In this document: piece after piece, positions 1 to 8,467 of the stretch
Layout of the letters: every line of letters begins with the position of its first letter
Position numbering within the stretch: position 1 is the stretch's first letter
Source of the DNA: Pseudomonas sp. ZH-FAD
Lineage (GTDB): Bacteria; Pseudomonadota; Gammaproteobacteria; Pseudomonadales; Pseudomonadaceae
Length of the DNA: 64,000 nt
Assembly: GCF_002803095.1 (NCBI RefSeq)
Contig: NZ_PGLR01000025.1
Location: 27,374 to 91,373, forward strand
Direction of reading: 5' to 3'
Notes under the pieces: generated by a model
Database searches by the model: none
What the model saw: only the letters and a program-made list of their open reading frames with translations
What the model was told of the DNA's origin: nothing
Position numbers and translations under genes: made by a program

Positions 1-1
1 A

Positions 2-361
2 TTGTTGCTCTATCCGGCCTTCGACGCCCTGCGCGAGGACTGGCGCGAGTCGGCCGAACTGCTCGGCGCCAGCACCTGGCAGTTCTGGCGGCATATCGGC
101 CTGCCGGTGCTGACCCCGGCGCTGCTCGGTACCTTCGTCATCCTCCTGGCCAATGCCCTGGGCGCCTACGCCACGGTGTATGCGCTGACCACTGGCAACT
201 TCAACATCCTGCCGATCCGTATCGCGGCGATGGTTTCCGGCGACATCTTCCTCGACCCGAACATGGCCAGCGCGCTGGCGATGGTGCTGGTCGGCCTGAT
301 GACCCTGATCACCATCGTCCACCAATGGCTGCTGCGCCGGAGCTACCATGTCACCCGCTGA
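2..361 (+). CDS. ABC importer permease, first subunit (5' end outside window)
   Basis: This is the C-terminal part of an inner-membrane permease of a PotB/PhnU-type ABC importer. The frame is open from the window edge, so the true start lies upstream. The visible 119 residues include the EAA-type cytoplasmic loop (ESAELLGASTWQFWRHIGLP), which couples to the ATPase, followed by two or three hydrophobic segments. It overlaps the next permease by 14 bp and heads a permease-permease-ATPase-HAD operon. The substrate cannot be read from this fragment; spermidine/putrescine, 2-aminoethylphosphonate or ferric iron are all used by relatives. The binding-protein gene is presumably upstream, outside the window. 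Confidence 0.85.
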   Translation: MLLYPAFDALREDWRESAELLGASTWQFWRHIGLPVLTPALLGTFVILLANALGAYATVYALTTGNFNILPIRIAAMVSGDIFLDPNMASALAMVLVGLMTLITIVHQWLLRRSYHVTR

Positions 362-1142
362 AAAACGCTCGCCGCTGTTCCACCAACTGGTGGTCTACCT
401 GCTGTTTCTGATCCTGCTGCTGCCGCTGCTCGGCACCCTGGTGTACTCGCTGTCCACCAGTTGGTCGGCGACCATCCTGCCCAGCGGTTTCACCTTCAAG
501 TGGTACGTGGCGCTGTGGAGCGATGCACGCTTTCTCGCCGCCTTCGGCCGCTCGCTGCTGGTCTGCTTCGGCGCCCTGGCGCTAGCCCTGCTGCTGATCC
601 TGCCGCTGCTGTTCGTGGTCAACTACCACTTCCCCAAGCTCGACGGCGTGATGAACGTGCTGATCCTGCTGCCGTTCGCCATTCCGCCGGTGGTGTCCTC
701 GGTCGGCCTGATGCAGCTGTTCGCGGCAGGTCCCTTGCCGATCCTCGGCACGCCATGGATCCTGATCGGCTGCTACTTCACCATCGCCCTGCCCTTCATG
801 TACCGAGCGATCACCAACAACCTGCAGGCGATCAACCTGCGCGACCTGATGGACGCCGCCCACCTGCTCGGCGCCAGCACCTGGCGCGCGGCCTTCATGG
901 TGGTGCTGCCGAATCTGCGCAAGGGTTTGATGGTTTCGGTGTTCCTGTCCTTCAGCTTCCTGTTCGGCGAATTCGTTTTCGCCAACCTGCTGGTGGGCAG
1001 CCGCTACGAGACGCTGCAGGTGTACCTGTACAACATGCGCAACGACAGCGGCCACTTCACCAGCGCCCTGGTGATCTCCTATTTCATGTTCGTGCTGCTG
1101 ATGACCTGGGCGGCCAACCGTCTGAACAAGGACAAATCATGA
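348..1142 (+). CDS. ABC importer permease, second subunit
   Basis: This 264-residue PotC-like permease has about six transmembrane helices and an EAA loop near residues 165-185 (DAAHLLGASTWRAAFMVVLP). That loop is nearly the same as in the upstream permease, as expected for a heterodimeric pore. It starts inside the 3' end of the first permease and ends with ATGA, sharing four bases with the ATPase start, so translation of the whole set is coupled. Its length is typical of the family. The substrate is unassigned; polyamine- or aminophosphonate-like compounds are the usual guesses for this architecture. Confidence 0.9.
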   Translation: MSPAEKRSPLFHQLVVYLLFLILLLPLLGTLVYSLSTSWSATILPSGFTFKWYVALWSDARFLAAFGRSLLVCFGALALALLLILPLLFVVNYHFPKLDGVMNVLILLPFAIPPVVSSVGLMQLFAAGPLPILGTPWILIGCYFTIALPFMYRAITNNLQAINLRDLMDAAHLLGASTWRAAFMVVLPNLRKGLMVSVFLSFSFLFGEFVFANLLVGSRYETLQVYLYNMRNDSGHFTSALVISYFMFVLLMTWAANRLNKDKS

Positions 1143-2125
1143 GTTACCTGAATATCCGCGGTCTGCATAAAAGCTACGGCGCAACGCCCATCTTCACCGA
1201 CATCAATATCGAGATCGGCCAGGGCCAGTTCATCACCCTGCTCGGCCCTTCCGGCTGCGGCAAGTCCACCCTGCTGCGCTGCATCGCTGGCCTGACGGCG
1301 GTCGACGGCGGACAGATCCTGCTGGGCGGCGAGGACCTGGTACCCGTGGCGCCGCAAAAGCGCGGCATCGGCATGGTGTTCCAGAGCTATGCGCTGTTCC
1401 CCAACATGACCGTGCAACAGAACGTCGCCTTCGGCCTGCGCATGCAGAAAGTCCCAGCCGCCGAGGCCAGCAAGCGCGTCGCCGAGGTGCTGGAACTGGT
1501 GGAGCTCAACGACTACGCCAATCGTTACCCGCAGCAACTCTCCGGCGGCCAGTGCCAGCGCGTGGCCCTGGCCCGTTCGCTGGTCACTCGTCCGCGCCTG
1601 CTGCTGCTCGATGAGCCGTTGTCGGCACTGGATGCGCGTATCCGCAAACACCTGCGCGAACAGATCCGCGCCATCCAGCGCGAGCTGGGCCTGACCACCA
1701 TCTTCGTTACCCACGATCAGGAAGAGGCGCTGGTCTTGTCCGACCGCATCGTGCTGATGAACGGCGGCCAGATCGTCCAGAGCGGCGACGCGGAAACCCT
1801 CTACACCGCGCCGGCCGATGCCTTCGCAGCCGGATTCATCGGCAACTACAACCTGCTCGACGCCGAGGCTGCCAGCCGCCTGCTCGGCCAACAGATCGGC
1901 AGCCGCGTGGCGATTCGCCCGGAGGCCATTCACTTCGCCGACGGCGGCATCGAGGCGCAGATTCGCAGCCACAGCCTGCTCGGCAACGTGATCCGCTACC
2001 GCGTCGAAGCGCGCGGCGTGGAATTGCTGGTGGATGTGCTCAACCGCTCCGCCGCCGACCTGCACCGCGACGGCCAGAGCGTCAGCCTGGCCATTGGCGC
2101 CGATGCGATTCGGGAGGTGGCGTGA
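1139..2125 (+). CDS. ABC importer ATP-binding protein
   Basis: This is a 328-residue PotA-like ATPase that powers the two upstream permeases. It has Walker A (GPSGCGKST), the Q-loop (VFQSYALF), an ABC signature in the form LSGGQCQRVALARSL, and Walker B followed by the D-loop (LLLLDEPLSALDA). A C-terminal regulatory region of about 90 residues looks TOBE-like (RPEAIHFADGG). The ATG at 1139 overlaps the permease stop (ATGA) and is preferred. The frame stays open upstream to about 461, but that stretch lies over the permease and is not coding. The stop shares one base with the start of the HAD gene. Confidence 0.93.
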   Translation: MSYLNIRGLHKSYGATPIFTDINIEIGQGQFITLLGPSGCGKSTLLRCIAGLTAVDGGQILLGGEDLVPVAPQKRGIGMVFQSYALFPNMTVQQNVAFGLRMQKVPAAEASKRVAEVLELVELNDYANRYPQQLSGGQCQRVALARSLVTRPRLLLLDEPLSALDARIRKHLREQIRAIQRELGLTTIFVTHDQEEALVLSDRIVLMNGGQIVQSGDAETLYTAPADAFAAGFIGNYNLLDAEAASRLLGQQIGSRVAIRPEAIHFADGGIEAQIRSHSLLGNVIRYRVEARGVELLVDVLNRSAADLHRDGQSVSLAIGADAIREVA

Positions 2126-2778
2126 TGGCTCTGGCGATTTTCGACCTTGACGAGACGCTGATCCACGGCGACTGCGCCAGCTTGTGGACGCAGGAAATGG
2201 TGAAGATCGGCTGGGCCGACGGTGAATCCTTCATCGCCCACGAGCAGGAGCTGATGCGCCAATACGCCGCCGGCACCCTGGCCATGGAGGACTACATGGC
2301 CTTCACCCTGTCGCCGCTGGTCGGCCGCACGCCCGAGGAGGTCGCCCATGTGGTCGAGCCTTTCGTCGAGGACGTGATCGAACCGATCTTCTACAGCGAC
2401 GCCAGCCGCACCCTGGCCACGCACCGCGCCGCTGGCGATCGCCTGCTGGTGATCTCCGCCTCGGCGCATTTTCTGGTCAGCGCCATCGCCGAGCGCTTCG
2501 GTATCGACGAGGTATTGGCCATCGACCTGGAGCTGCAGCACGGCTTCTACAGCGGACGTACCCAGGGCGTGCTGACCTACCGTGAGGGCAAGGTGATTCG
2601 CCTGGAGAGCTGGTTGATCGAACAGGACGAAAGCCTGGTTGGCGCCAGCTTCTATTCCGACTCGCGCAACGACCTGCCGCTGCTGCAACTGGTGGACAAG
2701 CCGTTCACCGTCAACCCCGACCCGACCCTACGCGCCCACGCCGAACAGGCCGGCTGGCCGATTCTCAGCTGGCGCTGA
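2125..2778 (+). CDS. HAD-superfamily phosphatase (SerB-like, HAD-IB)
   Basis: This 217-residue HAD hydrolase has motif I FDLDETL (nucleophile Asp plus acid/base Asp), motif II VISASAH, and a C-terminal acidic motif (YSDSRNDLPLL) that binds magnesium. The spacing and the HGDCASLW sequence after motif I fit the phosphoserine-phosphatase-like HAD-IB group. It starts at ATG in a TGATG overlap with the ABC ATPase; a GTG three bases earlier is possible. Coupling to an importer suggests it dephosphorylates the imported compound or its metabolite. That role is inferred from context only. Confidence 0.88.
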   Translation: MALAIFDLDETLIHGDCASLWTQEMVKIGWADGESFIAHEQELMRQYAAGTLAMEDYMAFTLSPLVGRTPEEVAHVVEPFVEDVIEPIFYSDASRTLATHRAAGDRLLVISASAHFLVSAIAERFGIDEVLAIDLELQHGFYSGRTQGVLTYREGKVIRLESWLIEQDESLVGASFYSDSRNDLPLLQLVDKPFTVNPDPTLRAHAEQAGWPILSWR

Positions 2779-2904
2779 TCCTGTCGTAGCATGTCGCGGG
2801 GCCGCCCAGGCCGTGCGCACCGGCGTCCTCTGACGCGTGTGGTCAACCATCGGGGCAGCTGTTTCAAGGTGCGCATCGCGCAACCTGCCCAGCCCCGCGA
2901 CACC

Positions 2905-3759
2905 CTACTGGCTCATGATCCCTTCGCAGGCCTCGATCAGCGCCGCCGCCAGCTCCCGAGCGTAACCGGGCAACTGGTTGCGTGCGTGCAGGGCCACTTC
3001 CACCGGCGCCACCGGGGCAAAACCTTCGGCCTCGCCCAGTTCGCGGTGTGCGGCAGTGATCAACCGGCGCGGCAACAGGGTCAGACCCAGCCCGCCTTCG
3101 GCAGCGGCGCTGACGCCGGGCAGACTGCTGCTGACATAGGCGATGCGCCAGGGCTTGCCCATGGCATCCAGCGCGTGAGTCATCTCCAGACGGTACAGGC
3201 CGTTGGGCGGGAACACCGCCAGCGGCACCGGGTTGCGCGCCAGCACAGGGCGCGCTCGGCTGTCGAGCCAGGCCAGCGGTTCGGCCCAACTGGCCAGGCC
3301 CTTGGCGCTACCGGCACGCTGCTTGATCAGCGCCAGGTCCAGCTCACCCGCATTGAACGCGCGCCACACGTCATGACTGAGGCCGCTGGTGATCTCCAGG
3401 CGAATACCCGGATGGGCATCGGCGAAATCGGCCAGATAAGGCGTCAGGCTGTTGGCGGCGAAATCGTCCGGCACGCCGAGCCGCACCTCGCCTTCCACCG
3501 CACTTTGCCCCAGCGCCAGCATGGCTTCGTCCATCAGCGCAACGATGCGGTTGGCGTAACCCAGCAGGCGCTCGCCCTCGGTGGTGGTCACCACATAACG
3601 GCCGCTACGGTCGAGCAGCTCGGCGCCGAGCTGCTCCTCCAGGCGCCGCACCTGCTGGCTGACGGTGGACTGGGTCAGGTGCAGGCTGGCAGCCGCGCGG
3701 GTGAAACCGCCGGTCTGCACCACGGCGAGAAAACTGCGTAACAGCACCGGATCGAGCAT
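2905..3759 (-). CDS. LysR-family transcriptional regulator
   Basis: A LysR-type regulator of 284 residues with an N-terminal winged HTH (LLRSFLAVVQTGGFTRAAAS, then LTQSTVSQQVRRLEEQLG) and a periplasmic-binding-protein-like effector domain. ATG at 3759 is chosen because a GGTGG purine run lies about eight bases upstream; in-frame ATGs at 3774, 3771 and 3783 lack a ribosome-binding site. It is divergent from the ureidoglycine aminohydrolase gene across about 140 bp. LysR proteins often control the divergent neighbour, so a purine or allantoin-linked role is plausible, but the effector is unknown. Confidence 0.88.
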   Translation of the reverse strand: MLDPVLLRSFLAVVQTGGFTRAAASLHLTQSTVSQQVRRLEEQLGAELLDRSGRYVVTTTEGERLLGYANRIVALMDEAMLALGQSAVEGEVRLGVPDDFAANSLTPYLADFADAHPGIRLEITSGLSHDVWRAFNAGELDLALIKQRAGSAKGLASWAEPLAWLDSRARPVLARNPVPLAVFPPNGLYRLEMTHALDAMGKPWRIAYVSSSLPGVSAAAEGGLGLTLLPRRLITAAHRELGEAEGFAPVAPVEVALHARNQLPGYARELAAALIEACEGIMSQ

Positions 3760-3902
3760 GTCGCCACCCATCATGAAAGCCACTGACAGGCATTCTACTA
3801 TTTAATTTCCGAATCCAGCCGCGAATTCCTATAGTGCATGGGAGCCAAGTTTCCGCTCGGGGATCGAACCCCGCGCCATTCACCCGCCGAGGCAATCTCT
3901 CG

Positions 3903-4745
3903 ATGAGCAAATCGCCCTACTACTATGCACCGCATGGCGGTCACCCAGGTCAGGATCAACTGCTGACCGACCGCGCCATGTTCACCGAAGCCTACGCCGT
4001 GATCCCCAAAGGCGTGATGCGTGACATCGTCACCAGCCACCTGCCGTTCTGGGACAACATGCGCATGTGGGTCATCGCCCGCCCGCTGACCGGCTTCGCC
4101 GAAACCTTCTCGCAGTACATCGTCGAAGTCGGCCCGAACGGCGGCAGCAACAAGCCAGAGCTGGATGCCACTGCCGAAGGCGTGATCTTCGTCGTCGAAG
4201 GCGAATTCAGCCTGACCCTCAATGGCACCCAGCACGCCATGCGTCCGGGCAGCTACGCCTTCATCCCACCGCAGAGCGATTGGTCGCTGCGCAACAACAG
4301 CAGCCAGGCCGTGCGCTTCCACTGGCTGCGCAAGGCCTATCAAGCGGTCGAAGGCGTGCCTTACCCGGAAGCCTTCGTCACCAACGAGCAGGACATCGAG
4401 CCGATCGTCATGCCCGGCACCGAAGGCCGCTGGAGCACCACGCGCTTCGTCGAGATCAGCGACATGCGTCATGACATGCACGTCAACATCGTCAATTTCG
4501 AGCCGGGTGGCGTGATCCCCTTCGCCGAAACCCACGTCATGGAACACGGCCTGTACGTGCTGGAAGGCAAGGCGGTGTATCGCCTGAACCAGGACTGGGT
4601 CGAGGTGGAAGCCGGCGACTTCATGTGGCTGCGCGCCTTCTGCCCGCAGGCCTGCTACGCCGGCGGCCCGGGCCGCTTCCGCTACCTGTTGTACAAGGAC
4701 GTGAACCGTCAGATGCCGCTGACCCTGGGCGGCCTGAAGCGCTGA
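3903..4745 (+). CDS. allE: (S)-ureidoglycine aminohydrolase (AllE/YlbA-type cupin)
   Basis: This 280-residue protein has two tandem cupin domains and releases ammonia from ureidoglycine to give (S)-ureidoglycolate in allantoin breakdown. In Pseudomonas annotations it is often called bifunctional allantoicase/ureidoglycine aminohydrolase. Visible family features are the N-terminal YYAPHGGHPGQ, a first cupin around residues 75-150 (EFSLTLNGTQHAMRPGSYAF), and a metal-binding second cupin around 195-270 (ETHVMEHGLYVLEGKAVYRL, His and Glu ligands). ATG 3903 has GAGG upstream; the frame extends to 3834 without an RBS. No other allantoin gene lies in the window. Confidence 0.88.
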   Translation: MSKSPYYYAPHGGHPGQDQLLTDRAMFTEAYAVIPKGVMRDIVTSHLPFWDNMRMWVIARPLTGFAETFSQYIVEVGPNGGSNKPELDATAEGVIFVVEGEFSLTLNGTQHAMRPGSYAFIPPQSDWSLRNNSSQAVRFHWLRKAYQAVEGVPYPEAFVTNEQDIEPIVMPGTEGRWSTTRFVEISDMRHDMHVNIVNFEPGGVIPFAETHVMEHGLYVLEGKAVYRLNQDWVEVEAGDFMWLRAFCPQACYAGGPGRFRYLLYKDVNRQMPLTLGGLKR

Positions 4746-4758
4746 GTCCTATCGCACT

Positions 4759-4840
4759 GTAGGAGCGGCTTCAGCCGCGAAGCCGTCGCCGCTACGACTG
4801 CATGGAAGCAGGATGCCCGAGCCGAAAGCGCCTCCCACAG
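4759..4840. repeat. REP-type palindromic sequences
   Basis: The TGTAGGAGCGGCTTCAGCCGCGA motif type is typical of Pseudomonas REP elements. A degenerate partner (AGCGCCTCCCACAG) lies about 60 bp further on in opposite orientation, giving a loosely paired unit between two convergent genes. Confidence 0.7.
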
Positions 4841-4852
4841 ATACACCAACGA

Positions 4853-4880
4853 AAAGGCCACCCGAAGGTGGCCTTTGTCG
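4853..4880. terminator. Bidirectional rho-independent terminator
   Basis: A perfect 10-bp stem (AAAGGCCACC/GGTGGCCTTT) with a CGAA tetraloop and flanking A and T tracts lies between the convergent allE-type gene and ahpF. It can serve either strand. Confidence 0.85.
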
Positions 4881-4894
4881 CTCTAGCGCACTGA

Positions 4895-6451
4895 TCAGCT
4901 GTGACGGATCAGGTGGTCGAAGGCGGACAGCGATGCCTTCGACCCCTCGCCCATGGCGATGACGATCTGCTTGTAAGGTACGGTGGTCACGTCACCGGCG
5001 GCGAACACGCCGGGGATATTGGTCGCGCCCTTGGCATCGACGATGATCTCGCCGAAGCGGTTGAGCTCCACGGTGCCCTTGAGCCAGTCGCTGTTGGGCA
5101 GCAGACCGATCTGCACGAAGATGCCTTCCAGCTCGACGGTATGCAGCTCCTCGGTGGTGCGGTCCTTGTACACCAGGCCGGTGACTTTCTGGCCGTCACC
5201 CTTGACCTCGGTGGTCTGCGCGCTCTTGATCACGGTCACGTTGGGCAGGCTGCCCAGCTTCTTCTGCAGTACGGCGTCGGCACGCAGGGTGTCGGCGAAC
5301 TCCAGCAGGGTCACGTGAGCGACGATGCCAGCCAGGTCAATGGCCGCCTCGACGCCGGAGTTACCGCCGCCGATCACCGCCACACGCTTGCCCTTGAACA
5401 GCGGGCCGTCGCAGTGCGGGCAGAAGCACACGCCCTTGGCCTTGTATTCCTGCTCGCCGGGCACACCCATCTCGCGCCAGCGTGCGCCGGTGGAGAGGAT
5501 CACGGTCTTGGCCTTGAGCGACGCGCCGTTCTCGAACTTCACTTCGTGCAGGCCGCCTTCGCTGCTGGCCGGTACCAGAGCCGAAGCACGCTGCAGGTTC
5601 ATGACGTCGACTTCGTATTCCTTGACATGTTCTTCCAGCGCGCGCACCAGTTTCGGGCCTTCGGTTTCCTTGACGGAGATGAAGTTCTCGATGGCCATGG
5701 TATCGAGCACCTGACCACCGAAGCGCTCGGCGGCAATCGCGGTACGGATGCCTTTACGCGCGGCGTAGATGGCAGCCGAAGCACCGGCCGGGCCACCGCC
5801 GACTACCAGTACGTCGAAGGCGTCCTTGGCGCTCATCTTCTCAGCGTCGCGGTTGGCGGCGCCGGTATCGATCTTGGCAAGGATTTCCTTCACTTCCATG
5901 CGACCGGAAGCGAACACCTCGCCGTTCAGGTAGATGCTCGGCACAGCCATGATCTGGCGACGCTCGACTTCTTCCTGGAACAGCGCACCGTCGATGGAGA
6001 CGTTGCGGATATTGGGGTTGAGCACAGCCATCAGGTTCAGCGCCTGGACCACGTCCGGGCAGTTCTGGCAGGACAGCGAGAAATAGGTCTCGAACTCGAA
6101 CTTGCCTTCGATGCTCTTGATCTGCGCGATGGTATCGGCATCCAGCTTCGATGGATGACCGCCCACTTGCAGCAGCGCCAGCACCAGCGAGGTGAACTCG
6201 TGGCCCATGGGGATACCGGCGAAGGCAACGCCGGTGTCTTCGCCCGGACGATTCAGGGCGAAGGACGGACGGCGGGCATCGCTGCCGTCAGTCTTCAGAG
6301 TGATCTTGTCGGTCAGGCCGACGATGTCCTGGAGCAGGCCCAGCAGCTCCTGAGATTTCGCGCCGTCATCGAGGGACGCGACGATCTCGAACGGCAGGGT
6401 GACCTTCTCCAGGTAGGCCTTCAACTGGGCTTTAAGATTGGCGTCCAACAT
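4895..6451 (-). CDS. ahpF: Alkyl hydroperoxide reductase subunit F
   Basis: AhpF is the FAD disulfide reductase that uses NADH to recycle AhpC. The 518 residues contain an N-terminal double thioredoxin-fold domain with a redox CxxC at 128-131 (SCQNCPD), an FAD-binding GGGPAG motif near 218-223, the active CxxC at about 344-347 (CPHC), and an NADH-binding GGGNSG. Length matches the enterobacterial and Pseudomonas enzyme. It lies downstream of ahpC on the same strand, separated by about 200 bp that carry a nested inverted repeat, so expression of the two subunits may be unequal. Confidence 0.97.
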   Translation of the reverse strand: MLDANLKAQLKAYLEKVTLPFEIVASLDDGAKSQELLGLLQDIVGLTDKITLKTDGSDARRPSFALNRPGEDTGVAFAGIPMGHEFTSLVLALLQVGGHPSKLDADTIAQIKSIEGKFEFETYFSLSCQNCPDVVQALNLMAVLNPNIRNVSIDGALFQEEVERRQIMAVPSIYLNGEVFASGRMEVKEILAKIDTGAANRDAEKMSAKDAFDVLVVGGGPAGASAAIYAARKGIRTAIAAERFGGQVLDTMAIENFISVKETEGPKLVRALEEHVKEYEVDVMNLQRASALVPASSEGGLHEVKFENGASLKAKTVILSTGARWREMGVPGEQEYKAKGVCFCPHCDGPLFKGKRVAVIGGGNSGVEAAIDLAGIVAHVTLLEFADTLRADAVLQKKLGSLPNVTVIKSAQTTEVKGDGQKVTGLVYKDRTTEELHTVELEGIFVQIGLLPNSDWLKGTVELNRFGEIIVDAKGATNIPGVFAAGDVTTVPYKQIVIAMGEGSKASLSAFDHLIRHS

Positions 6452-6567
6452 GGCGGAAATTCCTCAAATACGAAAATTCGGGCAATAAAATGCCCGGACG
6501 GATCGCGCCCGGGCATCGGGCACCACAAGGGCCGGTTAATGGCCCAAACAGCGCAGGTAGCAATTGC

Positions 6568-6659
6568 AAAACGGATTTCAGAGCGTCGCGAGCGACGGCT
6601 AGGCAAACCTGGTTAGCAGGCGTTGCCTAGCCAAACACGGTAGCTCTGAAACCGTTTTT
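6568..6659. repeat. Nested inverted repeat between ahpC and ahpF
   Basis: Outer arms of 17 bases (6568-6584 and 6643-6659) pair with a single bulge. Inner arms of 10 bases (GGCTAGGCAA at 6597-6606 and TTGCCTAGCC at 6623-6632) pair perfectly. A further small hairpin (CGTCGC/GCGACG) lies at 6584-6597. On the minus strand the structure begins right at the ahpC stop codon. It could act as a processing or termination structure, or be a decayed repeat element. Confidence 0.75.
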
Positions 6660-7221
6660 AGATCTTGCCAACCAGGTCCAGCGAAGGAGCCAGAGTGGCT
6701 TCGCCTTCTTTCCACTTGGCCGGGCAAACCTGACCCGGGTTAGCGGCGGTGTACTGAGCAGCCTTCAGCTTGCGCAGAGTCTCGGAAACGTCGCGAGCGA
6801 TTTCGTTGGAGTGGATCTCAACGGTCTTGATCACGCCTTCCGGGTTGATCACGAAGGTGCCACGCAGAGCCAGACCTTCTTCAGCGATGTGTACGCCGAA
6901 AGCGTTGGTCAGCTGGTGAGTCGGGTCGCCGATCAGCGGGAACTGAGCCTTGCCAACGGCCGGCGAAGTTTCGTGCCATACCTTGTGCGAGAAGTGGGTG
7001 TCGGTGGTCACGATGTAGACCTCGGCACCGGCCTTCTGGAACTCGGCGTAGTTGTTGGCAGCGTCTTCGATTTCGGTCGGGCAGTTGAAGGTGAAGGCAG
7101 CCGGCATGAAGATCAGCACGGACCACTTGCCCTTCAGGGACTGCTCAGTGACTTCGATGAATTCGCCAGCGTGGAAAGCGTTGACCTTGAACGGTTGTAC
7201 CTGAGTGTTGATGAGGGACAT
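6658..7221 (-). CDS. ahpC: Alkyl hydroperoxide reductase subunit C (2-Cys peroxiredoxin)
   Basis: AhpC reduces hydrogen peroxide and organic peroxides in the cytoplasm. The 187-residue sequence has the peroxidatic cysteine at position 47 (FTFNCPTE) and the resolving cysteine at 166 (GQVCPAKW), the standard spacing of AhpC1-type peroxiredoxins. A GGAGTCAGAG purine stretch precedes the ATG. The upstream region holds an OxyR-like operator and a TAAGAT -10 element. The stop codon abuts the nested inverted repeat. Confidence 0.97.
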   Translation of the reverse strand: MSLINTQVQPFKVNAFHAGEFIEVTEQSLKGKWSVLIFMPAAFTFNCPTEIEDAANNYAEFQKAGAEVYIVTTDTHFSHKVWHETSPAVGKAQFPLIGDPTHQLTNAFGVHIAEEGLALRGTFVINPEGVIKTVEIHSNEIARDVSETLRKLKAAQYTAANPGQVCPAKWKEGEATLAPSLDLVGKI

Positions 7222-7270
7222 CTCTGACTCCTTCTGAGGTTTCTGTGAGGGTTTGAAATCTACAGGACGT

Positions 7271-7335
7271 ATCTTAGCGACCTAACGAAAAAAAGCTTAT
7301 TGATTACGGCCATGATATTGATTGAATGAGCCAAT
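7271..7335 (-). promoter_or_regulatory. Candidate OxyR operator and ahpC promoter
   Basis: Read on the plus strand, positions 7299-7335 give ATTG-N7-CCAT-N7-ATTG-N7-CAAT. This is four tetranucleotides at exact helical spacing, the layout of the OxyR contact sites (ATAG-N7-CTAT-N7-ATAG-N7-CTAT). A TAAGAT -10 hexamer lies at 7276-7271 on the minus strand, placing the operator's near edge over the -35 position, as in activator-dependent OxyR promoters. Confidence 0.65.
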
Positions 7336-7376
7336 CGTTGGCCAAGCCCGCGCCAGGCGCGGGCTAGAGCTCTTGC

Positions 7377-8339
7377 TCAGACAAGATCGGGATCGATAAG
7401 CAGCGCGATTTTACCTGCAACCTGATTACCGGCGAGTGTCTCGAATGCCACTTCACTGTCTTTGAGGGCAAAACTGCGCTCGAGTTGCGGCTTTAACCGC
7501 CCCTCGGCAAACAGCGGCCAGACCTGCTGCTGCAGATCGTGCAAAAGGTCGGCCTTGAACGAGTCGTCGCGATTGCGCAGGGTCGAGCCGATCAGTTGAA
7601 CGCGCTTGCCCAGCACCTGAGCCAGGTCCAGGGTGGCCTCACGTCCGCCCATCAAACCAATATTGATCCAACGACCATCACGGGCCAGCAATTCCAGGTT
7701 CAGCGCCGCGTACTGCCCGCCAACCGGATCGAGGATCACATCGAACGGTCCGAAATCACGCAGCGCTTGCAGGTCTTCGCCGCGCAGGGCACCGCTCTGG
7801 GCACCGAGCGCTTCGCAGTAGGCCAACCGCTCTGGTGAGCCGACGCTGACCCAGCAAGGGCTGCCGAATGCCTTGCACAGCTGGATGGCGGCCGAGCCGA
7901 CACCGCTGGCGCCGGCATGCAGCAGGACTTTCTCACCGGGACGCAGGGCCCCGAGCTGGAACAGATTGAGCCAGGCGGTGGCATATACCTCGGGCACCAC
8001 AGCGGCCTCGACCAGGCTCAAGCCTTCTGGCACCGGCATGGCGTGGCGAGCATCGAGCACCACCTCTTCGGCCATGCCACCGCCCGCGAGCAGACAGCAG
8101 ACGCGATCCCCCACCTGCCAGGCGCTGCCGGCGCCGACTTCGACAACTACCCCGGCGCACTCCAAGCCCAGCGCCTGGCTCGCACCGGGTGGCGGCGGAT
8201 AAAGCCCGGCGCGCTGCAACAGGTCAGCCCGGTTGAGCCCAGCGGCAGCCACCTTGACCCGAATCTGCCCCGCGTCACAGGTCTGCGCCGGTTGTTCCAG
8301 CCACTCTGCACGCCCTTCGACGCCTTGCAATGCCTTCAT
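7377..8339 (-). CDS. NAD(P)H-dependent quinone oxidoreductase (Qor/PIG3-type MDR)
   Basis: A 320-residue zinc-independent medium-chain dehydrogenase/reductase. It has the GroES-like N-terminal domain (AAAGLNRADLLQRAG), the nucleotide-binding Rossmann motif (HAGASGVGSAAIQL) and the family sequence LDPVGG. It probably reduces quinones with NADPH. ATG 8339 is preferred because GGAGG lies about five bases upstream; the frame extends to 8357 without improvement. It is divergent from prc, a neighbourhood conserved in Pseudomonas as far as I recall. Confidence 0.88.
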   Translation of the reverse strand: MKALQGVEGRAEWLEQPAQTCDAGQIRVKVAAAGLNRADLLQRAGLYPPPPGASQALGLECAGVVVEVGAGSAWQVGDRVCCLLAGGGMAEEVVLDARHAMPVPEGLSLVEAAVVPEVYATAWLNLFQLGALRPGEKVLLHAGASGVGSAAIQLCKAFGSPCWVSVGSPERLAYCEALGAQSGALRGEDLQALRDFGPFDVILDPVGGQYAALNLELLARDGRWINIGLMGGREATLDLAQVLGKRVQLIGSTLRNRDDSFKADLLHDLQQQVWPLFAEGRLKPQLERSFALKDSEVAFETLAGNQVAGKIALLIDPDLV

Positions 8340-8467
8340 GCTGCCTCCATAGTGCAAGTGTACCGAGCCCAGCGCAGACCGCCGGGCTTTCGCCTAGCGC
8401 CAACGGAACCTGGCGCCCTCAAATACGGCCTAATATGCGTTATCAACTGCCACTACGTCGAATCAGC

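Noticed and set aside
461..1138. Long N-terminal extension of the ABC ATPase frame
   Set aside because: It overlaps the permease in another frame, has arginine/alanine-rich shadow composition, and the ATG at 1139 is coupled to the permease stop.
2..2125. Naming the ABC operon potABC or phn
   Set aside because: The binding protein is outside the window, and subunit motifs do not distinguish polyamine from phosphonate or iron importers.
2791..3741. 316-codon open frame on the plus strand opposite the LysR gene
   Set aside because: It mirrors the minus-strand LysR codons, has shadow-type composition and no RBS or family motif.
4901..6616. 571-codon plus-strand frame opposite ahpF
   Set aside because: It lies wholly on the reverse of a clear AhpF coding sequence and lacks recognisable domains.
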